Positions 7,695-16,299 of a DNA stretch of 33,415 nucleotides are shown piece by piece. Origin of the DNA: Candidatus Dormiibacterota bacterium (GTDB taxonomy: Bacteria; Patescibacteriota; Saccharimonadia; UBA4664; DATLOE01); assembly GCA_035536395.1 (NCBI GenBank), contig DATLOE010000001.1:1-33415 (forward strand), read 5' to 3'. Position 1 is the stretch's first letter; each line of letters opens with the position of its first letter. The notes under the pieces were generated by a model. It was not told the DNA's origin and made no database searches. It saw nothing but the letters and a program-made list of their open reading frames with translations. Made by a program: the position numbers and the translations under genes.

Positions 7695-8204
7695 TTAATG
7701 TTTTCGCCGCTGGCGAACCAGGGCCTGATGCGCCGCCCACTGCGGTATTTCAGCCACTAGAATCCGGTGACGTCCGTATGCAAATGCCAATTCATCTGTG
7801 CGCATCCAGATATCGAATTGGCTATGAGCACCGATGTGGTCCTCTCCTTTTACGATCTTGCCTTTCAGGGGTCCGCTTCGTATCTGATACCACCTACCTA
7901 GCGGCCACCAGCGCACTACAGCAACAACCCCATCACGAGGATAGCGCTGATTGGCCATTTGAGTGGTCAAGGCATAGGCCGTGCTCCTGAGCCGGTAGAA
8001 GCGCTTAGCGCGTACCTTCCAGGGATGTTTTCGGCGCTTTTTAGGGCGCCCATTGATTTTGGACGCAGCCCGGTCTTGCCGAACTCTATCTTCTACAACC
8101 GGCGCCTCAGCGCTAGGCTGTACAGTGGTGTTGGCCTGCCCGAAGGCAGACGTAGCACTCAGCGCAAAGAAAAGCGCGAGAACTGTTACGGTTGACTGTC
8201 GCAC
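7695..8204 (-). CDS. Secreted 3D / RlpA-like double-psi beta-barrel protein
   Basis: The 169-aa protein starts with a signal peptide (basic MRQ, hydrophobic core, cleavage likely after SAFG or AFGQA) and a basic, probably disordered linker (RPKKRRKHPWKVRAKR). The C-terminal part (about 72-160) fits the 3D domain found in lytic transglycosylase-like and Rpf/YocH-type wall proteins: STAYAL, VVAVVRWWPLGRWYQI, IVKGEDHIGAHSQFDIWM, YGRHRILV. Only some of the eponymous Asp residues remain (D in GEDH and QFDIW), so activity is uncertain. A role in peptidoglycan remodelling outside the membrane is inferred. The start is GTG with AAGGAG 6 nt upstream. An unusually long, structured leader of about 200 nt precedes it. 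Confidence 0.62.
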   Translation of the reverse strand: MRQSTVTVLALFFALSATSAFGQANTTVQPSAEAPVVEDRVRQDRAASKINGRPKKRRKHPWKVRAKRFYRLRSTAYALTTQMANQRYPRDGVVAVVRWWPLGRWYQIRSGPLKGKIVKGEDHIGAHSQFDIWMRTDELAFAYGRHRILVAEIPQWAAHQALVRQRRKH

Positions 8205-8408
8205 TTGCTACTCCTTGATCGGATTGGGAAATCCCTCTCTCCTCAGGTTGTTATGGGTGCGGCAATCGCTCTTGGCAGTCTCTCGCGGCCGTCTTTGACG
8301 ACCGGGCTACTTAAAGCCGTACGAGATCTACAGCGATCACCTTCCCGGCTGAGTGCCGGGATGGAGCAACTTGCGGAAGGTAGTACCTCCATGGGTTGTG
8401 GACAATCT
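8205..8408 (-). ncRNA. Structured 5' leader of the 3D-protein gene, riboswitch candidate
   Basis: No gene is credible in the 247 bp between the sigma-factor gene and the GTG at 8204. The reverse strand folds into nested helices. A 6-bp hairpin uses 8387-8392 and 8361-8366. A 7-bp hairpin uses 8343-8349 and 8355-8361. A 9-bp helix with two G-U pairs joins 8333-8341 to 8261-8269, enclosing a TCTCG/CGAGA helix (8322-8326 with 8281-8285) that bears two hairpins (8305-8318 and 8287-8303). A further GGATT/AATCC hairpin lies before the SD. Helices kept by G-U pairs argue for selection on RNA shape. Cyclic-di-AMP (ydaO) riboswitches often precede wall hydrolases, and the CCGCACCC...AACAACC stretch is loosely similar to that family, but I cannot confirm this. 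Confidence 0.5.
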
Positions 8409-8414
8409 AATTCC

Positions 8415-8442
8415 AGACTAACAGATTAAAGTAACGGTTCAA
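8415..8442 (-). promoter_or_regulatory. Putative promoter of the structured leader
   Basis: TTGAAC (8437-8442), 16-nt spacer, extended -10 TGT-TAGTCT (hexamer 8415-8420). The predicted start near 8408 gives a leader of about 204 nt. The -10 hexamer is weak, so this is tentative. Confidence 0.4.
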
Positions 8443-8451
8443 GCCCAAGCG

Positions 8452-9561
8452 TTATCTAAGGTAATCTTTCAGTTTTTTGCTCTCACGGTGCTTACGCAGC
8501 TTAGCCAGTGCTTTGGCCTCAATCTGCCGAATGCGTTCGCGGGTCACGCCGAACTCCAGCCCCACCTCTTCCAGTGTGTGGCTGCGTCCATCCTCCAGCC
8601 CGAAGCGCATTCTGAGTATCTTCTGCTCGCGCGGGGTTAAGAGGGCAAGTACTTCATTCACATGCTCTTTTAAGAGCTGGTGAGTGGCTAGTTCTTCGGG
8701 CGTCATAGATTCTTCGTCGGGAATGAACTCACCTAAGTTAGAATCGCCATCATCGCCCACCGGTGCCTCAAGTGAGACAATATCCTGCTTGATCTTGAGA
8801 ATATGATTCACCTTATCAACATCAATCTCCATCTCGGCCGCAATCTCCTCTGGTAGCGGGTCGCGCCCCAGTTCTTGCACCAGACGGCGCTGGGTGCGAA
8901 TGAGCTTATTAATAGTCTCTACCATATGCACCGGAATTCGGATCGTCCTGGCTTGGTCGGCAATGGCACGAGTAATAGCCTGGCGGATCCACCAGGTAGC
9001 GTAGGTCGAAAACTTAAAGCCCTTGGTGTAATCGAACTTCTCAACCGCGCGCAGTAAACCGGCTGAACCTTCTTGGATAAGATCGAGTAAGTCCAGCCCG
9101 CGGCCAATATATTTCTTGGCAATCGAGACTACCAGGCGCAGGTTGGCCTCTACCATTTTGTCTTTTGCAGCTTTATCACCTTTAGCTATCCGCTTGGCCA
9201 GCTCAACTTCTTCTTGGGCGGTCAAAAGCGGCACCCGGCCTATTTCTCGTAAGTAGAGGCGCACTGAGTCATCGGCAATATCTTTGGCGTAATCCTCATT
9301 TGCATCTTCGGCAGAGTCCTCTTCAGCCACCTCCCATATGAGACGCTCTTTTTGATCGGTCAGCTCAACGCCGTTTTCTAGTAAAGCAGCATAGAGCTCA
9401 TCGAGCTCCTCCAGGTTTTCCTCGGCGTCTGGAAAAACCTGCGAAACTTCCTGCTGGGTTACAAACCCTTGCTCTTTGCCTTTTTGAATCAATCTTTCTA
9501 TTTCCGGAGAATAGGAAGTCTTTTCCTCTTCGGGTTCTTGCTTAGCAGCTTTTCTAGCCAT
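8452..9561 (-). CDS. rpoD: Primary RNA polymerase sigma factor (sigma-70/SigA)
   Basis: At 369 aa this is a compact group 1 sigma factor. Region 1.1-like sequence is acidic (residues about 1-90). Region 1.2 is [21 protein letters not shown], region 2.3/2.4 contains [21 protein letters not shown] followed by [11 protein letters not shown], region 3 is [15 protein letters not shown], and region 4.2 is [21 protein letters not shown]. These recognise the -10 and -35 elements described in this window. GAAAGGAA gives a clear SD. It follows dnaG by 31 nt, so replication primase and sigma factor are co-transcribed, as in the macromolecular-synthesis operons of many bacteria. It is the only sigma factor in the window. 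Confidence 0.96.
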   Translation of the reverse strand: MARKAAKQEPEEEKTSYSPEIERLIQKGKEQGFVTQQEVSQVFPDAEENLEELDELYAALLENGVELTDQKERLIWEVAEEDSAEDANEDYAKDIADDSVRLYLREIGRVPLLTAQEEVELAKRIAKGDKAAKDKMVEANLRLVVSIAKKYIGRGLDLLDLIQEGSAGLLRAVEKFDYTKGFKFSTYATWWIRQAITRAIADQARTIRIPVHMVETINKLIRTQRRLVQELGRDPLPEEIAAEMEIDVDKVNHILKIKQDIVSLEAPVGDDGDSNLGEFIPDEESMTPEELATHQLLKEHVNEVLALLTPREQKILRMRFGLEDGRSHTLEEVGLEFGVTRERIRQIEAKALAKLRKHRESKKLKDYLR

Positions 9562-9592
9562 ATATTTCCTTTCTTTTAAGGCAAAAGAGGCC

Positions 9593-11326
9593 TTATTCGT
9601 CTTCGTTAATTAGTGCTTGATACTCACTCAGTAGCATATGGGCAAGCTGCGTGTCGCCCTTAGTTTCGGCTTCACGCAGTTTTTTGCTAAGTTTAGCTTT
9701 TATGTCTTTATGAGAGCTAATTTGCAGTCTTCTTACCAGCTCATATGCTTCAAAGCTGCGATCTGCTGGAGCCAGCGAGCCATATAGCTCCTCGCCCCGT
9801 AGTGTTAGGATTTTTACATAATCGCCGGTTTTTGGCAACCCGGAGGCGATTTCGGTACCAGACTTATCGCCGGCCTTGCGCATAACCTCTAAAATCTCTT
9901 GATGGGTAATGTTTTCAAAATTAGCCGCCGTCAGGTCATCCAAACTCAAACGCACCTCGGGATAAGCCAGATTAATCGCCAGTACTGCTTCTTCCAGCAG
10001 GCTTTTGGCGTGCCTGGGCTTAGCGGGAGCTGGCTCTGGGGCTGACTGCTCAGGCTGCTGCTTGACCTGCTTTTGCAGCTTTTCTTTTATCGCATCTTGG
10101 CTGGCATTAATTTTAGAGGCCAGTTTCTGCACGTAATGATCCTGCTCTACCGCGTCAGCCAAGTGCCCGATGATAGTCGCCAAACGATCGCTGTACAGGC
10201 GCTTTCCGGTGGCACTGTCCAGATCGTACTTTTCGGCCAGTTTATCAAACAAATAATCAATGGCGTACTTGGCGTCCGCTATGTATTTCTCCCAGCTTTT
10301 TGGATTCTCTTGAATCAAATCATCCGGGTCTTTGCCCTCGGGAATGTCAACCATGGAAAGCGTAATACCCAGGCTTTGGCTTAGGTCAATCGCCCGCTCC
10401 GCAGCCTTTAGGCCGGCGTCATCGGCATCAAACGCGATCTTTATGTTGCGGGTTAGGCGGCTGAGAGTTTTAAGCTGGTGCAGGGTCAGGGCCGTGCCGC
10501 TTACAGCTACTACTTGTTTTATCCCTGTCTGGTGACTGACGACTACATCCATATTGCCCTCTACTATCACCACTTCATCGCTGCGGCGAATAGCCTCCTT
10601 GGCCAAATGCAAGCCAAAGATGGCTTTGCTTTTATCGAATAAAACCGTTTGGGGGGTATTGAGGTATTTCGGCATAGAATCATCCAGTACTCGCCCCATG
10701 AATCCGATGGGAGTCCCTTGAATGTCGCAGATTGTAAACATCAGCCGCTGGCGGTGAATGTCGAATAAATTAGACCGCCCGGCTTTCTGCCCGGCAAGGC
10801 CCGCCTTTTTGAGCTCTGCGGCTGTAAAGCCTTTTTTTTGCAGAAAATCTGTGAGTGCTGTCCAGCTGTCGGGCGCGTAGCCGACCTCAAAATCTTCCAC
10901 AGTCTGCTTGCTCAGCTTACGTTTTTTTATGGCATATTCATAAGCCGTCTTATTTTTAACAAGTGTAGCCTGATAATACTTAACGGCCCAGCGCAGGGCT
11001 TCTGTTAATCGATCCTGCTCTTTTTTTACTTTAGGGTCGTAGCCCTGGCTGCTCAGCTGCACACCGGCTTTGGCAGCCAAAACCTCCAGAGCACCTCGGA
11101 AATCGAGACCGTCCATTTCCATTACAAATGCAAATATATCGCCGCCGCGCTGGCAGCCGAAACAGTGCCAAATGCCCTTTTCAGGGCTAACCATAAAACT
11201 AGCTGTCTTTTCATTATGAAACGGGCAAGGGGCTTTAAGGTTGCGCCCGGACTGCTTTAATTCAATGTAGCCGCCAACGATCTCAGCCACATCAAGCTTG
11301 TCTTTAATCTGCTCCACTTCTGTCAT
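9593..11326 (-). CDS. dnaG: DNA primase DnaG
   Basis: Makes RNA primers at the replication fork. The 577-aa protein has the N-terminal CHC2 zinc finger (C34, H37, C55, C58), the basic RNA polymerase domain with [18 protein letters not shown], the TOPRIM segment ([32 protein letters not shown]) and a helical C-terminal region for helicase contact with a Pro/Glu/Ala-rich linker ([18 protein letters not shown]). TAAAAT (11333-11338) ends 6 nt before the ATG and no SD is present, so translation should be leaderless. It leads the dnaG-rpoD operon. Confidence 0.95.
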   Translation of the reverse strand: MTEVEQIKDKLDVAEIVGGYIELKQSGRNLKAPCPFHNEKTASFMVSPEKGIWHCFGCQRGGDIFAFVMEMDGLDFRGALEVLAAKAGVQLSSQGYDPKVKKEQDRLTEALRWAVKYYQATLVKNKTAYEYAIKKRKLSKQTVEDFEVGYAPDSWTALTDFLQKKGFTAAELKKAGLAGQKAGRSNLFDIHRQRLMFTICDIQGTPIGFMGRVLDDSMPKYLNTPQTVLFDKSKAIFGLHLAKEAIRRSDEVVIVEGNMDVVVSHQTGIKQVVAVSGTALTLHQLKTLSRLTRNIKIAFDADDAGLKAAERAIDLSQSLGITLSMVDIPEGKDPDDLIQENPKSWEKYIADAKYAIDYLFDKLAEKYDLDSATGKRLYSDRLATIIGHLADAVEQDHYVQKLASKINASQDAIKEKLQKQVKQQPEQSAPEPAPAKPRHAKSLLEEAVLAINLAYPEVRLSLDDLTAANFENITHQEILEVMRKAGDKSGTEIASGLPKTGDYVKILTLRGEELYGSLAPADRSFEAYELVRRLQISSHKDIKAKLSKKLREAETKGDTQLAHMLLSEYQALINEDE

Positions 11327-11332
11327 GGTGGT

Positions 11333-11338
11333 ATTTTA
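11333..11338 (-). promoter_or_regulatory. dnaG -10 box (leaderless geometry)
   Basis: TAAAAT, 6 nt before the dnaG ATG. The -35 region overlaps the T tract of the terminator just upstream and is poor, so this call rests on the -10 only. Confidence 0.5.
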
Positions 11339-11353
11339 TCAGATAAGTGCAAG

Positions 11354-11385
11354 TAAAAAGGAAAAGGCCGGTCATATGACCGGCC
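11354..11385 (-). terminator. Intrinsic terminator of the 72-aa gene
   Basis: A perfect palindromic stem (GGCCGGTCAT and its complement, 11366-11385) followed on the reverse strand by TTTTCCTTTTTAC. The same interrupted T tail follows the hairpins at 11895 and 25337. Confidence 0.85.
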
Positions 11386-11415
11386 AATACCGTTTAAAAA
11401 GTCTTTTGAGATGGG

Positions 11416-11634
11416 TTAGGCGGCGGCGAGGTATTTCTGAAGCATAGCTTCCCGCCTCTGCTCTGGAGACATCTGCAAAAGGTTGTCGATGCGAGCACGC
11501 CGCAAAGTCAGGACAGTAGAGGGTGAAGATTCGATCTCTTCTTTTCTAGCCTCTTCAAGATCACGGCGAATGACCGTATCGGCCATCTTGGGGTCTCCGT
11601 TTTTTAGGAGTTCTACCATGTTCGTTTCAACCAC
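11416..11634 (-). CDS. Small uncharacterised protein (72 aa)
   Basis: Not recognised. It is a charged, helical protein with a central stretch rich in Arg and Glu (RRDLEEARKEEIESS) and a C-terminal LQMSPEQRREAMLQKYLAAA that could form an amphipathic helix. I chose GTG at 11634 because AGGAG lies 7 nt upstream; a TTG at 11655 would place the SD inside the coding region. A strong terminator follows it, so it is an independent short transcript between dnaG and tRNA-Ser. No transmembrane segment or signal peptide is present. Confidence 0.6.
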   Translation of the reverse strand: MVETNMVELLKNGDPKMADTVIRRDLEEARKEEIESSPSTVLTLRRARIDNLLQMSPEQRREAMLQKYLAAA

Positions 11635-11760
11635 AGTTATTCTCCTCGGAGTCAAAGCTTTTTAACGGTCAGTTGCACCACCTCAGTAGCGTAACTTACC
11701 CTCTATTGTGCCATTGTCCGCCTATAAGCACAACCGTTTTTGATTGATAAATACTGTTTA

Positions 11761-11850
11761 TGGCGGAGAGAGCGGGATTCGAACCCGCGATACGGTTTCC
11801 CGCATACACGCTTTCCAAGCGTGCGCCTTCAGCCACTCGGCCACCTCTCC
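11761..11850 (-). tRNA. tRNA-Ser(GGA)
   Basis: 90 nt with a long variable arm typical of serine tRNA. Acceptor GGAGAGG pairs with TCTCTCC (one G-U), anticodon loop TTGGAAA gives GGA (reads UCC/UCU), T-arm has GGTTCGAATCC, and CCA is encoded. Confidence 0.96.
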
Positions 11851-11884
11851 TCGACCGACTTATTTTACTCTGTAAAAGCCGTAA

Positions 11885-11922
11885 GTAAAAGGAAAAGCGG
11901 CCACTCTTTTAAGTGGCCGCTT
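11885..11922 (-). terminator. Terminator overlapping the sugar-transferase stop codon
   Basis: An 11-bp stem (AAGCGGCCACT, 11912-11922, with 11895-11905) whose loop contains the TAA stop, followed by TTTTCCTTTTAC on the reverse strand. Confidence 0.8.
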
Positions 11923-12526
11923 CAAAAACCGGCTGCTCGTTCGCCCAAAGCCTCCTTGCGCCTTGGAGCATGATTGGCACGGTCAAGGCCATGATCTTTA
12001 TGTCCAGCCACAAGCTTGTGCTCTTAATGTAGAGCATATCAAATGCCGTAGCCTGCTCCGCGTCAGGAAGCAGTGGCAATCTGACCTTGGCTAGCCCTGT
12101 CATTCCGGGACGGACCGCTGTGCGGTGACCGTAGCTGGGTATTCTTTCTGAAAGCTCCTTGTGCTTCTCTACCGGATGCGGCCTAGGACCCACCAAGCTC
12201 ATATCACCCTTAATGACGTTAATGAATTGGGGAATCTCATCCAAGTGTGTAGCGCGAATCAGCTTGCCAAAGCCGGTCAAACGCTCATCGGCCAAACTGC
12301 GGCAAATGTAAATCGGGGTTTGAGGCTCAAACTTCATGGACCGCAGTTTAATGAGGGTGAATACCCTTCCGTTCTTTCCCACTCGCTTTTGGCGGTAAAT
12401 GGCAGGCCCCTTGGAGGTAGTCTTTACCATGACCACCAGAAGAAGCAAGAGAGGCGCCGCTAGCAGTAAAAGGATTGTGGCAAGCGCGACGTCCAGTACT
12501 CGCTTAAAAACTCCGTAACGAGGCAT
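11909..12526 (-). CDS. Monotopic sugar-phosphate transferase (undecaprenyl-phosphate dependent)
   Basis: Transfers a sugar phosphate from a nucleotide sugar to undecaprenyl phosphate, the first step for a surface glycan. The 205-aa protein is the minimal catalytic form. It has a re-entrant hydrophobic helix after FKRVLDVALATILLLL, the basic patch YRQKRVGKNGRVFTLIKLRSM, and the catalytic DE in THLDEIPQFINVIKGDMSLVGPRP. Later conserved elements RPGMTGLAKV and YIKSTSLWLDIKIM are present. It lacks the N-terminal membrane domain of WbaP-type enzymes. The start ATG 12526 has GGGAGG immediately upstream; TTG at 12538 was rejected. The sugar cannot be told from sequence. It lies 129 nt after the isomerase gene, which would supply hexose phosphates. 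Confidence 0.88.
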   Translation of the reverse strand: MPRYGVFKRVLDVALATILLLLAAPLLLLLVVMVKTTSKGPAIYRQKRVGKNGRVFTLIKLRSMKFEPQTPIYICRSLADERLTGFGKLIRATHLDEIPQFINVIKGDMSLVGPRPHPVEKHKELSERIPSYGHRTAVRPGMTGLAKVRLPLLPDAEQATAFDMLYIKSTSLWLDIKIMALTVPIMLQGARRLWANEQPVFEAAT

Positions 12527-12655
12527 TGCACCTCCCAAATGTCGATGATCAAGCTTTTGCTTAAATCGATTTTGCAGGCAAGCCAGTCTTTTGGCAAGCT
12601 AATTCTTAGCGGCAGATGCTAACTGAGCCAACTACTATACGGAAGCTCTAGTATA

Positions 12656-13684
12656 TTAAGGTAGTTCTTTTTTGAGTTTTTCGATCAGGTCAACGGGGGT
12701 TGGATCAACACCATTTAAGAAGGCGAGATAGGCGCTAACAAAATCGCCCAGTAGCATTGTCCATAACATCTGCTGTAGCTTGGTTTCGCCTTGGGCTTCT
12801 ACCGCGATTGGAGCCGGCATTTTGCCGGAAAGCAGGCGGGCAGTTACTTCGAACCGTTTTTTGATCTGTGGGTGGTCCAGCTTTGAGGTAAGCTGTACAA
12901 CCCTAAATGGTTTGTCTGTGGGGTTCAGCCAGCCCATAAATTCATTGTGGCTGAACTCTGGCTGTTGGTTATAAAAAGCCAAGTTCTTGGCATTCTCGTT
13001 AATGTCTATCTTCCACTTGAGGGCGGGCATAGCTAGTGCCGGGCCACTATAAATGACAGGCGTAAAGCCCACCAGTTTTTCAGCAATTTGCTTCGCTGTG
13101 TTTTCTGCCGTTTTGATACTGAGGGTAAAGTAAGACACCTCTTGGCGCGCCCAGTCGGCCTGACCCTCCAGCTCTTTAACCGACCCGTTTAGCAGATCGA
13201 GCCGCTCCAATAAATCGATCAAGGCCTTAACACCGAATAAAACGGCCAGCCTGGGCTGAATGCCTTCTGGAATCTGAATGTAGCAATACTGATTTTTAGC
13301 AGCAAGCTCTTGCAGCTTGCCCCCTGAACTCACAAGTACCAGTTTGGCCTTGGCCTTACGAGCCGACTCCAGAGCCGAAAGGGTCTCCTCTGTGTTACCT
13401 GAGTAGCTGTATATGATAACGAGGGAATCTTCAGACACAAAAGCCGGTAGAGAGTAATCGCGCACAATTGTAATCGGCAAACTCAGCTGATCGCTCGTCC
13501 AGCTACGCACAAACTCTGCTGCCAGCGCCGAGCCGCCCATACCGGCCACTACGATATTTTGGATACCTTCTTTATCTGGCAATTGATACTCGTACCGCTG
13601 TTTAAGCTGGTCGGCTTGCCCAGCGATTATCGCCAGCGCGTTGCTGCGATCGAGTTGCTCTACGTATTTTTCGTCATCTAGCAT
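12656..13684 (-). CDS. Bifunctional phosphoglucose/phosphomannose isomerase
   Basis: Interconverts glucose-6-P, fructose-6-P and mannose-6-P. The 342-aa protein has two SIS domains. Residues 48-52 (GMGGS) and 93-100 (SYSGNTEE) contact the phosphate, QPR at 143-145 belongs to the active site, and H244-N245-E246 in FSHNEFMGW carries the ring-opening histidine. This dual-specificity form is typical of archaea, some actinobacteria and candidate phyla, in place of classical PGI. TAAAAT (13691-13696) ends 6 nt before the ATG with no SD, so it appears leaderless. Upstream is the terminator of the long non-coding transcript, so it is a separate transcript feeding glycolysis and the neighbouring glycan pathway. 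Confidence 0.92.
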   Translation of the reverse strand: MLDDEKYVEQLDRSNALAIIAGQADQLKQRYEYQLPDKEGIQNIVVAGMGGSALAAEFVRSWTSDQLSLPITIVRDYSLPAFVSEDSLVIIYSYSGNTEETLSALESARKAKAKLVLVSSGGKLQELAAKNQYCYIQIPEGIQPRLAVLFGVKALIDLLERLDLLNGSVKELEGQADWARQEVSYFTLSIKTAENTAKQIAEKLVGFTPVIYSGPALAMPALKWKIDINENAKNLAFYNQQPEFSHNEFMGWLNPTDKPFRVVQLTSKLDHPQIKKRFEVTARLLSGKMPAPIAVEAQGETKLQQMLWTMLLGDFVSAYLAFLNGVDPTPVDLIEKLKKELP

Positions 13685-13690
13685 ACGGCT

Positions 13691-13696
13691 ATTTTA
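13691..13696 (-). promoter_or_regulatory. -10 box of the isomerase gene (leaderless geometry)
   Basis: TAAAAT with 6 nt to the ATG at 13684. No recognisable -35. Confidence 0.45.
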
Positions 13697-13730
13697 GCAG
13701 TAGTTAGGGTAAAAGTGAGTAGGAATAGAA

Positions 13731-13757
13731 AAGAAAAAAGGGCCTCGTATGAGACCC
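13731..13757 (-). terminator. Terminator of the long non-coding transcript
   Basis: A 7-bp stem GGGTCTC/GAGGCCC (one G-U) with an ATAC loop, followed on the reverse strand by TTTTTTCTTTTC. Confidence 0.88.
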
Positions 13758-14267
13758 TGGGTGGTATGCATGGTGGTATGCATTTCTTTTTGAGGAGCCG
13801 CGGGCGCCGCGGAGACACCGCACTATGGCGATACGATAGCATTGGCCGTTGTGGCCAAAAGCGATTGTCGTATAAGGGTCCAAGCAATCTAGGCCCGTCG
13901 GCGAGACGCTTGAATGCCTCTACGAACGTTCACTTACGCTACCGCTTGGTCTCCGCGGCGATTCACGGGATATAAGGATTACCGCCCAACCGACAGACTC
14001 CGCATTAGCACGAACAGTAAGATGTGCCTACGGATGCCTGTTGCCCGGTTGGGCTACACAGACACTGGAGTAACCCCTCCTCTGTTCTGCCCCTAATTCA
14101 GCTCAGTGGCTTTCGGACGTCAGCCTGCCTTTTTCCGTATAGCGCCGTAATATTAACGGCTCGCGCGGATAAAGTGGCTATGGCTGGCCTAATACCGGCT
14201 TTGCTGAAGTGGGGCGACTTGTTTGGGAACTGGTACCGTGAGACTTTTGAGCACCTCACGAACTATG
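13732..14267 (-). ncRNA. Long structured non-coding RNA (about 536 nt), family not recognised
   Basis: The 670 bp between groEL and the isomerase gene hold no credible protein. A near-consensus promoter (TTGACA, 17 nt, TAATAT) and a strong terminator define one reverse-strand transcript. It contains a perfect 12-bp helix (13949-13960 with 13805-13816), a 9-bp helix (14046-14054 with 13984-13992) enclosing nested CAG/CTG, TCCG/CGGA and GCAC/GTGC pairs, a CGTGAG/CTCACG hairpin near the 5' end, GCCGT/ACGGC, ACAGA-GGAG/CTCC-TCTGT, and a TATCGTAT-closed hairpin with TTGGCC/GGCCAA. I looked for RNase P, tmRNA and SRP signatures and found none that fit. A strongly divergent RNase P or tmRNA remains the main alternative, because the size and independent transcription suit a housekeeping RNA. 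Confidence 0.7.
13760..13783 (-). repeat. Tandem 12-nt repeat near the 3' end of the non-coding RNA
   Basis: Two perfect, adjacent copies of ATGCATACCACC (reverse strand). Each holds the self-complementary ATGCAT, which might support RNA dimerisation or serve as a binding site. Confidence 0.7.
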
Positions 14268-14273
14268 CCGGCT

Positions 14274-14302
14274 ATATTACTTAATTTTGTTAATTATGTC
14301 AA
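14274..14302 (-). promoter_or_regulatory. Strong promoter of the long non-coding RNA
   Basis: TTGACA (14297-14302), a 17-nt A/T-rich spacer, then TAATAT (14274-14279). It is one of only three perfect -35 boxes paired with a well-spaced -10 that I found in the window; the others serve groES and the pilin operon. Confidence 0.75.
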
Positions 14303-14353
14303 TAGCCATTAAAAAAGTTGCTGTCTTTTTGTGGTTTTAACTAGAGACGAAGG

Positions 14354-16003
14354 CTAGTACATGCCTCCCATGTCAGGTGCAGCTCCGCCAGCCGGTTTCT
14401 CTTCTGGGATCTCGACTATGAGACCCCCCATTGTCATAGCTGTACCGGCAATGGAGACGGCGTTCTGGACTGCCTCGCGTGTGACCTTGGCTGGGTCAAC
14501 TATGCCGGCCTCTTTCATTACTACTGTCTTAGACGGGCTATTAACATCCACGCCTACTCCGGCCTTGGCCTCTAGCACCTTGGCAAGCTTTTCTTCGGCA
14601 TTTAAGCCGGCATTCAGCATCAGCTGCCTGAATGGCTCCACTAGGGCATTCTTAAGTATTAACTGCCCAGCTTCTTGAGAGTTGCTCACCCTGGTCGGCT
14701 CCACATCAAGTTCTTTTGAAAGATCGGCCAGCGTTACGCCGCCGCCAGGCACTATCCCTTCAGCCACAGCAGCTTTTGTAGCCGCTACGGCATCATCCAC
14801 CCGGAACTTCTTCTCTTCGATCTCGGTTTCTGTGGCTCCACCGACCTTAATTACGGCTACCTTGCCGGCTAGGGAGGCCAGCCGCTCTTCAAACTTCTCT
14901 TTTTCAAACTCGCTGGTAGCGTTTTCGGCCTGAGCTTTCAGCTGGCTAATGCGAGAATTTACTTCGGATGAACTGCCGGTGCCCTCTATGATCGTAGCGT
15001 CGTCCTTAGTGGCAATGATTTTGCGTGCAGAGCCCAGCATATCCACGGTAGCGTTTTCGAACGTTACGCCCTGCTCATCGCTAATTACGGTAGCGCCAGT
15101 GAGAATGGCAATGTCTTCCAAGATCTCCTTACGCCGGTCACCAAAAGATGGCGCCTTAATAGCCAGCGCGCTAAACACGCCTTTAAGACGGTTAAGTACT
15201 AATGTGGCTAGGGCCTCGCCCTCCACATCTTCGGCGATAATCACCAGTTCCTTTTTGCCACCTTGGGCTACCTTTTCAAGTAAAGGTAAGATGTCTTGGA
15301 TTGAGCCGATCTTCTTATCTGTTACAAGTATTAGCGGCTTTTCATAAATCGCTTCCATTCGGGTGGCGTCAGTCACCATATACGGGCTCACATAACCACG
15401 GTCGACCTTAAAGCCTTCGACCACTTCTTTCTCCAGCCCCAGCGTCTGCGACTGCTCGACAGTTACCGAACCCTCTTCCCCTACGGCTTCAATCACATCG
15501 GCAATCAGCTCACCGATTTCAGAATCGCCAGCCGAAACGGTAGCTACTTGGGCAATCTTTTCTTTATTGCCGGCTATCTTTTCGGTCATGGTATCGATCT
15601 TTTTAATCAACTCACCGGCGGCTTCGTCTAATCCGCGCTTAAGATCCATTGGGTTGTGACCAGCGGCAATCAACTTATTGGCTTCACTCAAAATGTGGTA
15701 AGTCAGAACAGTGGCAGTCGTGGTGCCGTCGCCAACCTCATCGTTAGTTTTTGAGGCAGCCTGCTTAATAAGCTCTGCGCCTATGCCACGGCCGAGCGAT
15801 TCGCTGTCTTTCTTTTCTTCCAGCTCAACGGCCTTCGCTACTGTTACGCCATCGTGCGTTACGGTCGGCCCGCCGTAGCTTTTGCCTATTACCACGTTGC
15901 GGCCCTTGGGACCCATGGTTACCTTAACTGCATCATATAATTCTTTGGCTCCTTGTAGGACCCTAGTTCGCGCGTCGTCATCATAAAAAATTTGTTTGGC
16001 CAT
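14354..16003 (-). CDS. groL: 60-kDa chaperonin GroEL
   Basis: ATP-driven folding chamber subunit. The 549-aa protein shows the family hallmarks: [22 protein letters not shown], the ATP motif [25 protein letters not shown], and a C-terminal GGM-type tail ending PDMGGMY that lines the cavity. It starts 9 nt after groES, and a strong AAGGAGG SD overlaps the groES stop codon, so the two are co-translated in one operon. The CIRCE element upstream of groES should control both. The gene is full length with no unusual features. Confidence 0.98.
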   Translation of the reverse strand: MAKQIFYDDDARTRVLQGAKELYDAVKVTMGPKGRNVVIGKSYGGPTVTHDGVTVAKAVELEEKKDSESLGRGIGAELIKQAASKTNDEVGDGTTTATVLTYHILSEANKLIAAGHNPMDLKRGLDEAAGELIKKIDTMTEKIAGNKEKIAQVATVSAGDSEIGELIADVIEAVGEEGSVTVEQSQTLGLEKEVVEGFKVDRGYVSPYMVTDATRMEAIYEKPLILVTDKKIGSIQDILPLLEKVAQGGKKELVIIAEDVEGEALATLVLNRLKGVFSALAIKAPSFGDRRKEILEDIAILTGATVISDEQGVTFENATVDMLGSARKIIATKDDATIIEGTGSSSEVNSRISQLKAQAENATSEFEKEKFEERLASLAGKVAVIKVGGATETEIEEKKFRVDDAVAATKAAVAEGIVPGGGVTLADLSKELDVEPTRVSNSQEAGQLILKNALVEPFRQLMLNAGLNAEEKLAKVLEAKAGVGVDVNSPSKTVVMKEAGIVDPAKVTREAVQNAVSIAGTAMTMGGLIVEIPEEKPAGGAAPDMGGMY

Positions 16004-16012
16004 AATTCCTCC

Positions 16013-16276
16013 TTACTGCCTGGCTAACGCCAAGACATCCTCTTCTTTCATTATTAAAAGCTCATCACTCCCGACCTTTACAGCATCGGGCTTGTACTGG
16101 CTGTAGACTATCTTGTCGCCAATTTTAATCTCTTTTACATCTTTACCGACAGCCACTACCTCACCTATTTGCGGTTTTTCTTTAGCTGATTCTGGAATGT
16201 AAAAACCAGAGGCACTTTTGGCCTCGGCCTCTAACGATTTAACCACTAATCTATCTGCAAGCGGTTGTAATTTCAT
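16013..16276 (-). CDS. groS: 10-kDa co-chaperonin GroES
   Basis: Caps the GroEL chamber. The 87-aa protein begins MKLQPLADRLVVK and contains the mobile loop (SLEAEAKSASGFYIPESAKEK) and the conserved GKDVKEIKIGDKIVYSQY. An upstream in-frame extension to 16306 was rejected: GGAGGAG lies just before ATG 16276 and the family start matches. The promoter and CIRCE lie in the 100 bp upstream. Confidence 0.97.
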   Translation of the reverse strand: MKLQPLADRLVVKSLEAEAKSASGFYIPESAKEKPQIGEVVAVGKDVKEIKIGDKIVYSQYKPDAVKVGSDELLIMKEEDVLALARQ

Positions 16277-16299
16277 TGCTCCTCCACTCTTACATAAAA

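Noticed and set aside
8205-8408. Firm annotation as a cyclic-di-AMP riboswitch
   Set aside because: Only the tail segment and the gene context resemble that family; the GGGGTGAATC-type core was not found, so it stays a candidate leader RNA.
13732-14267. Calling the long RNA RNase P or tmRNA
   Set aside because: A GCCTAGAT stretch resembles an RNase P segment, but I found no GAGGAAAGTCC-like or ACAGAA..GGCTTA-like elements, and no tRNA-like ends or Ala-rich tag frame for tmRNA.
13678-14284. Several open frames inside the 13.7-14.3 kb gap (up to about 86 codons)
   Set aside because: They lack SDs or promoters in phase, have odd composition, and lie across the helices of a transcript with its own promoter and terminator; a non-coding RNA explains the region better.
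14300-14345. Terminator after groEL
   Set aside because: A T6 run exists but only a 4-bp AGTT/AACT stem precedes it; too weak to call.
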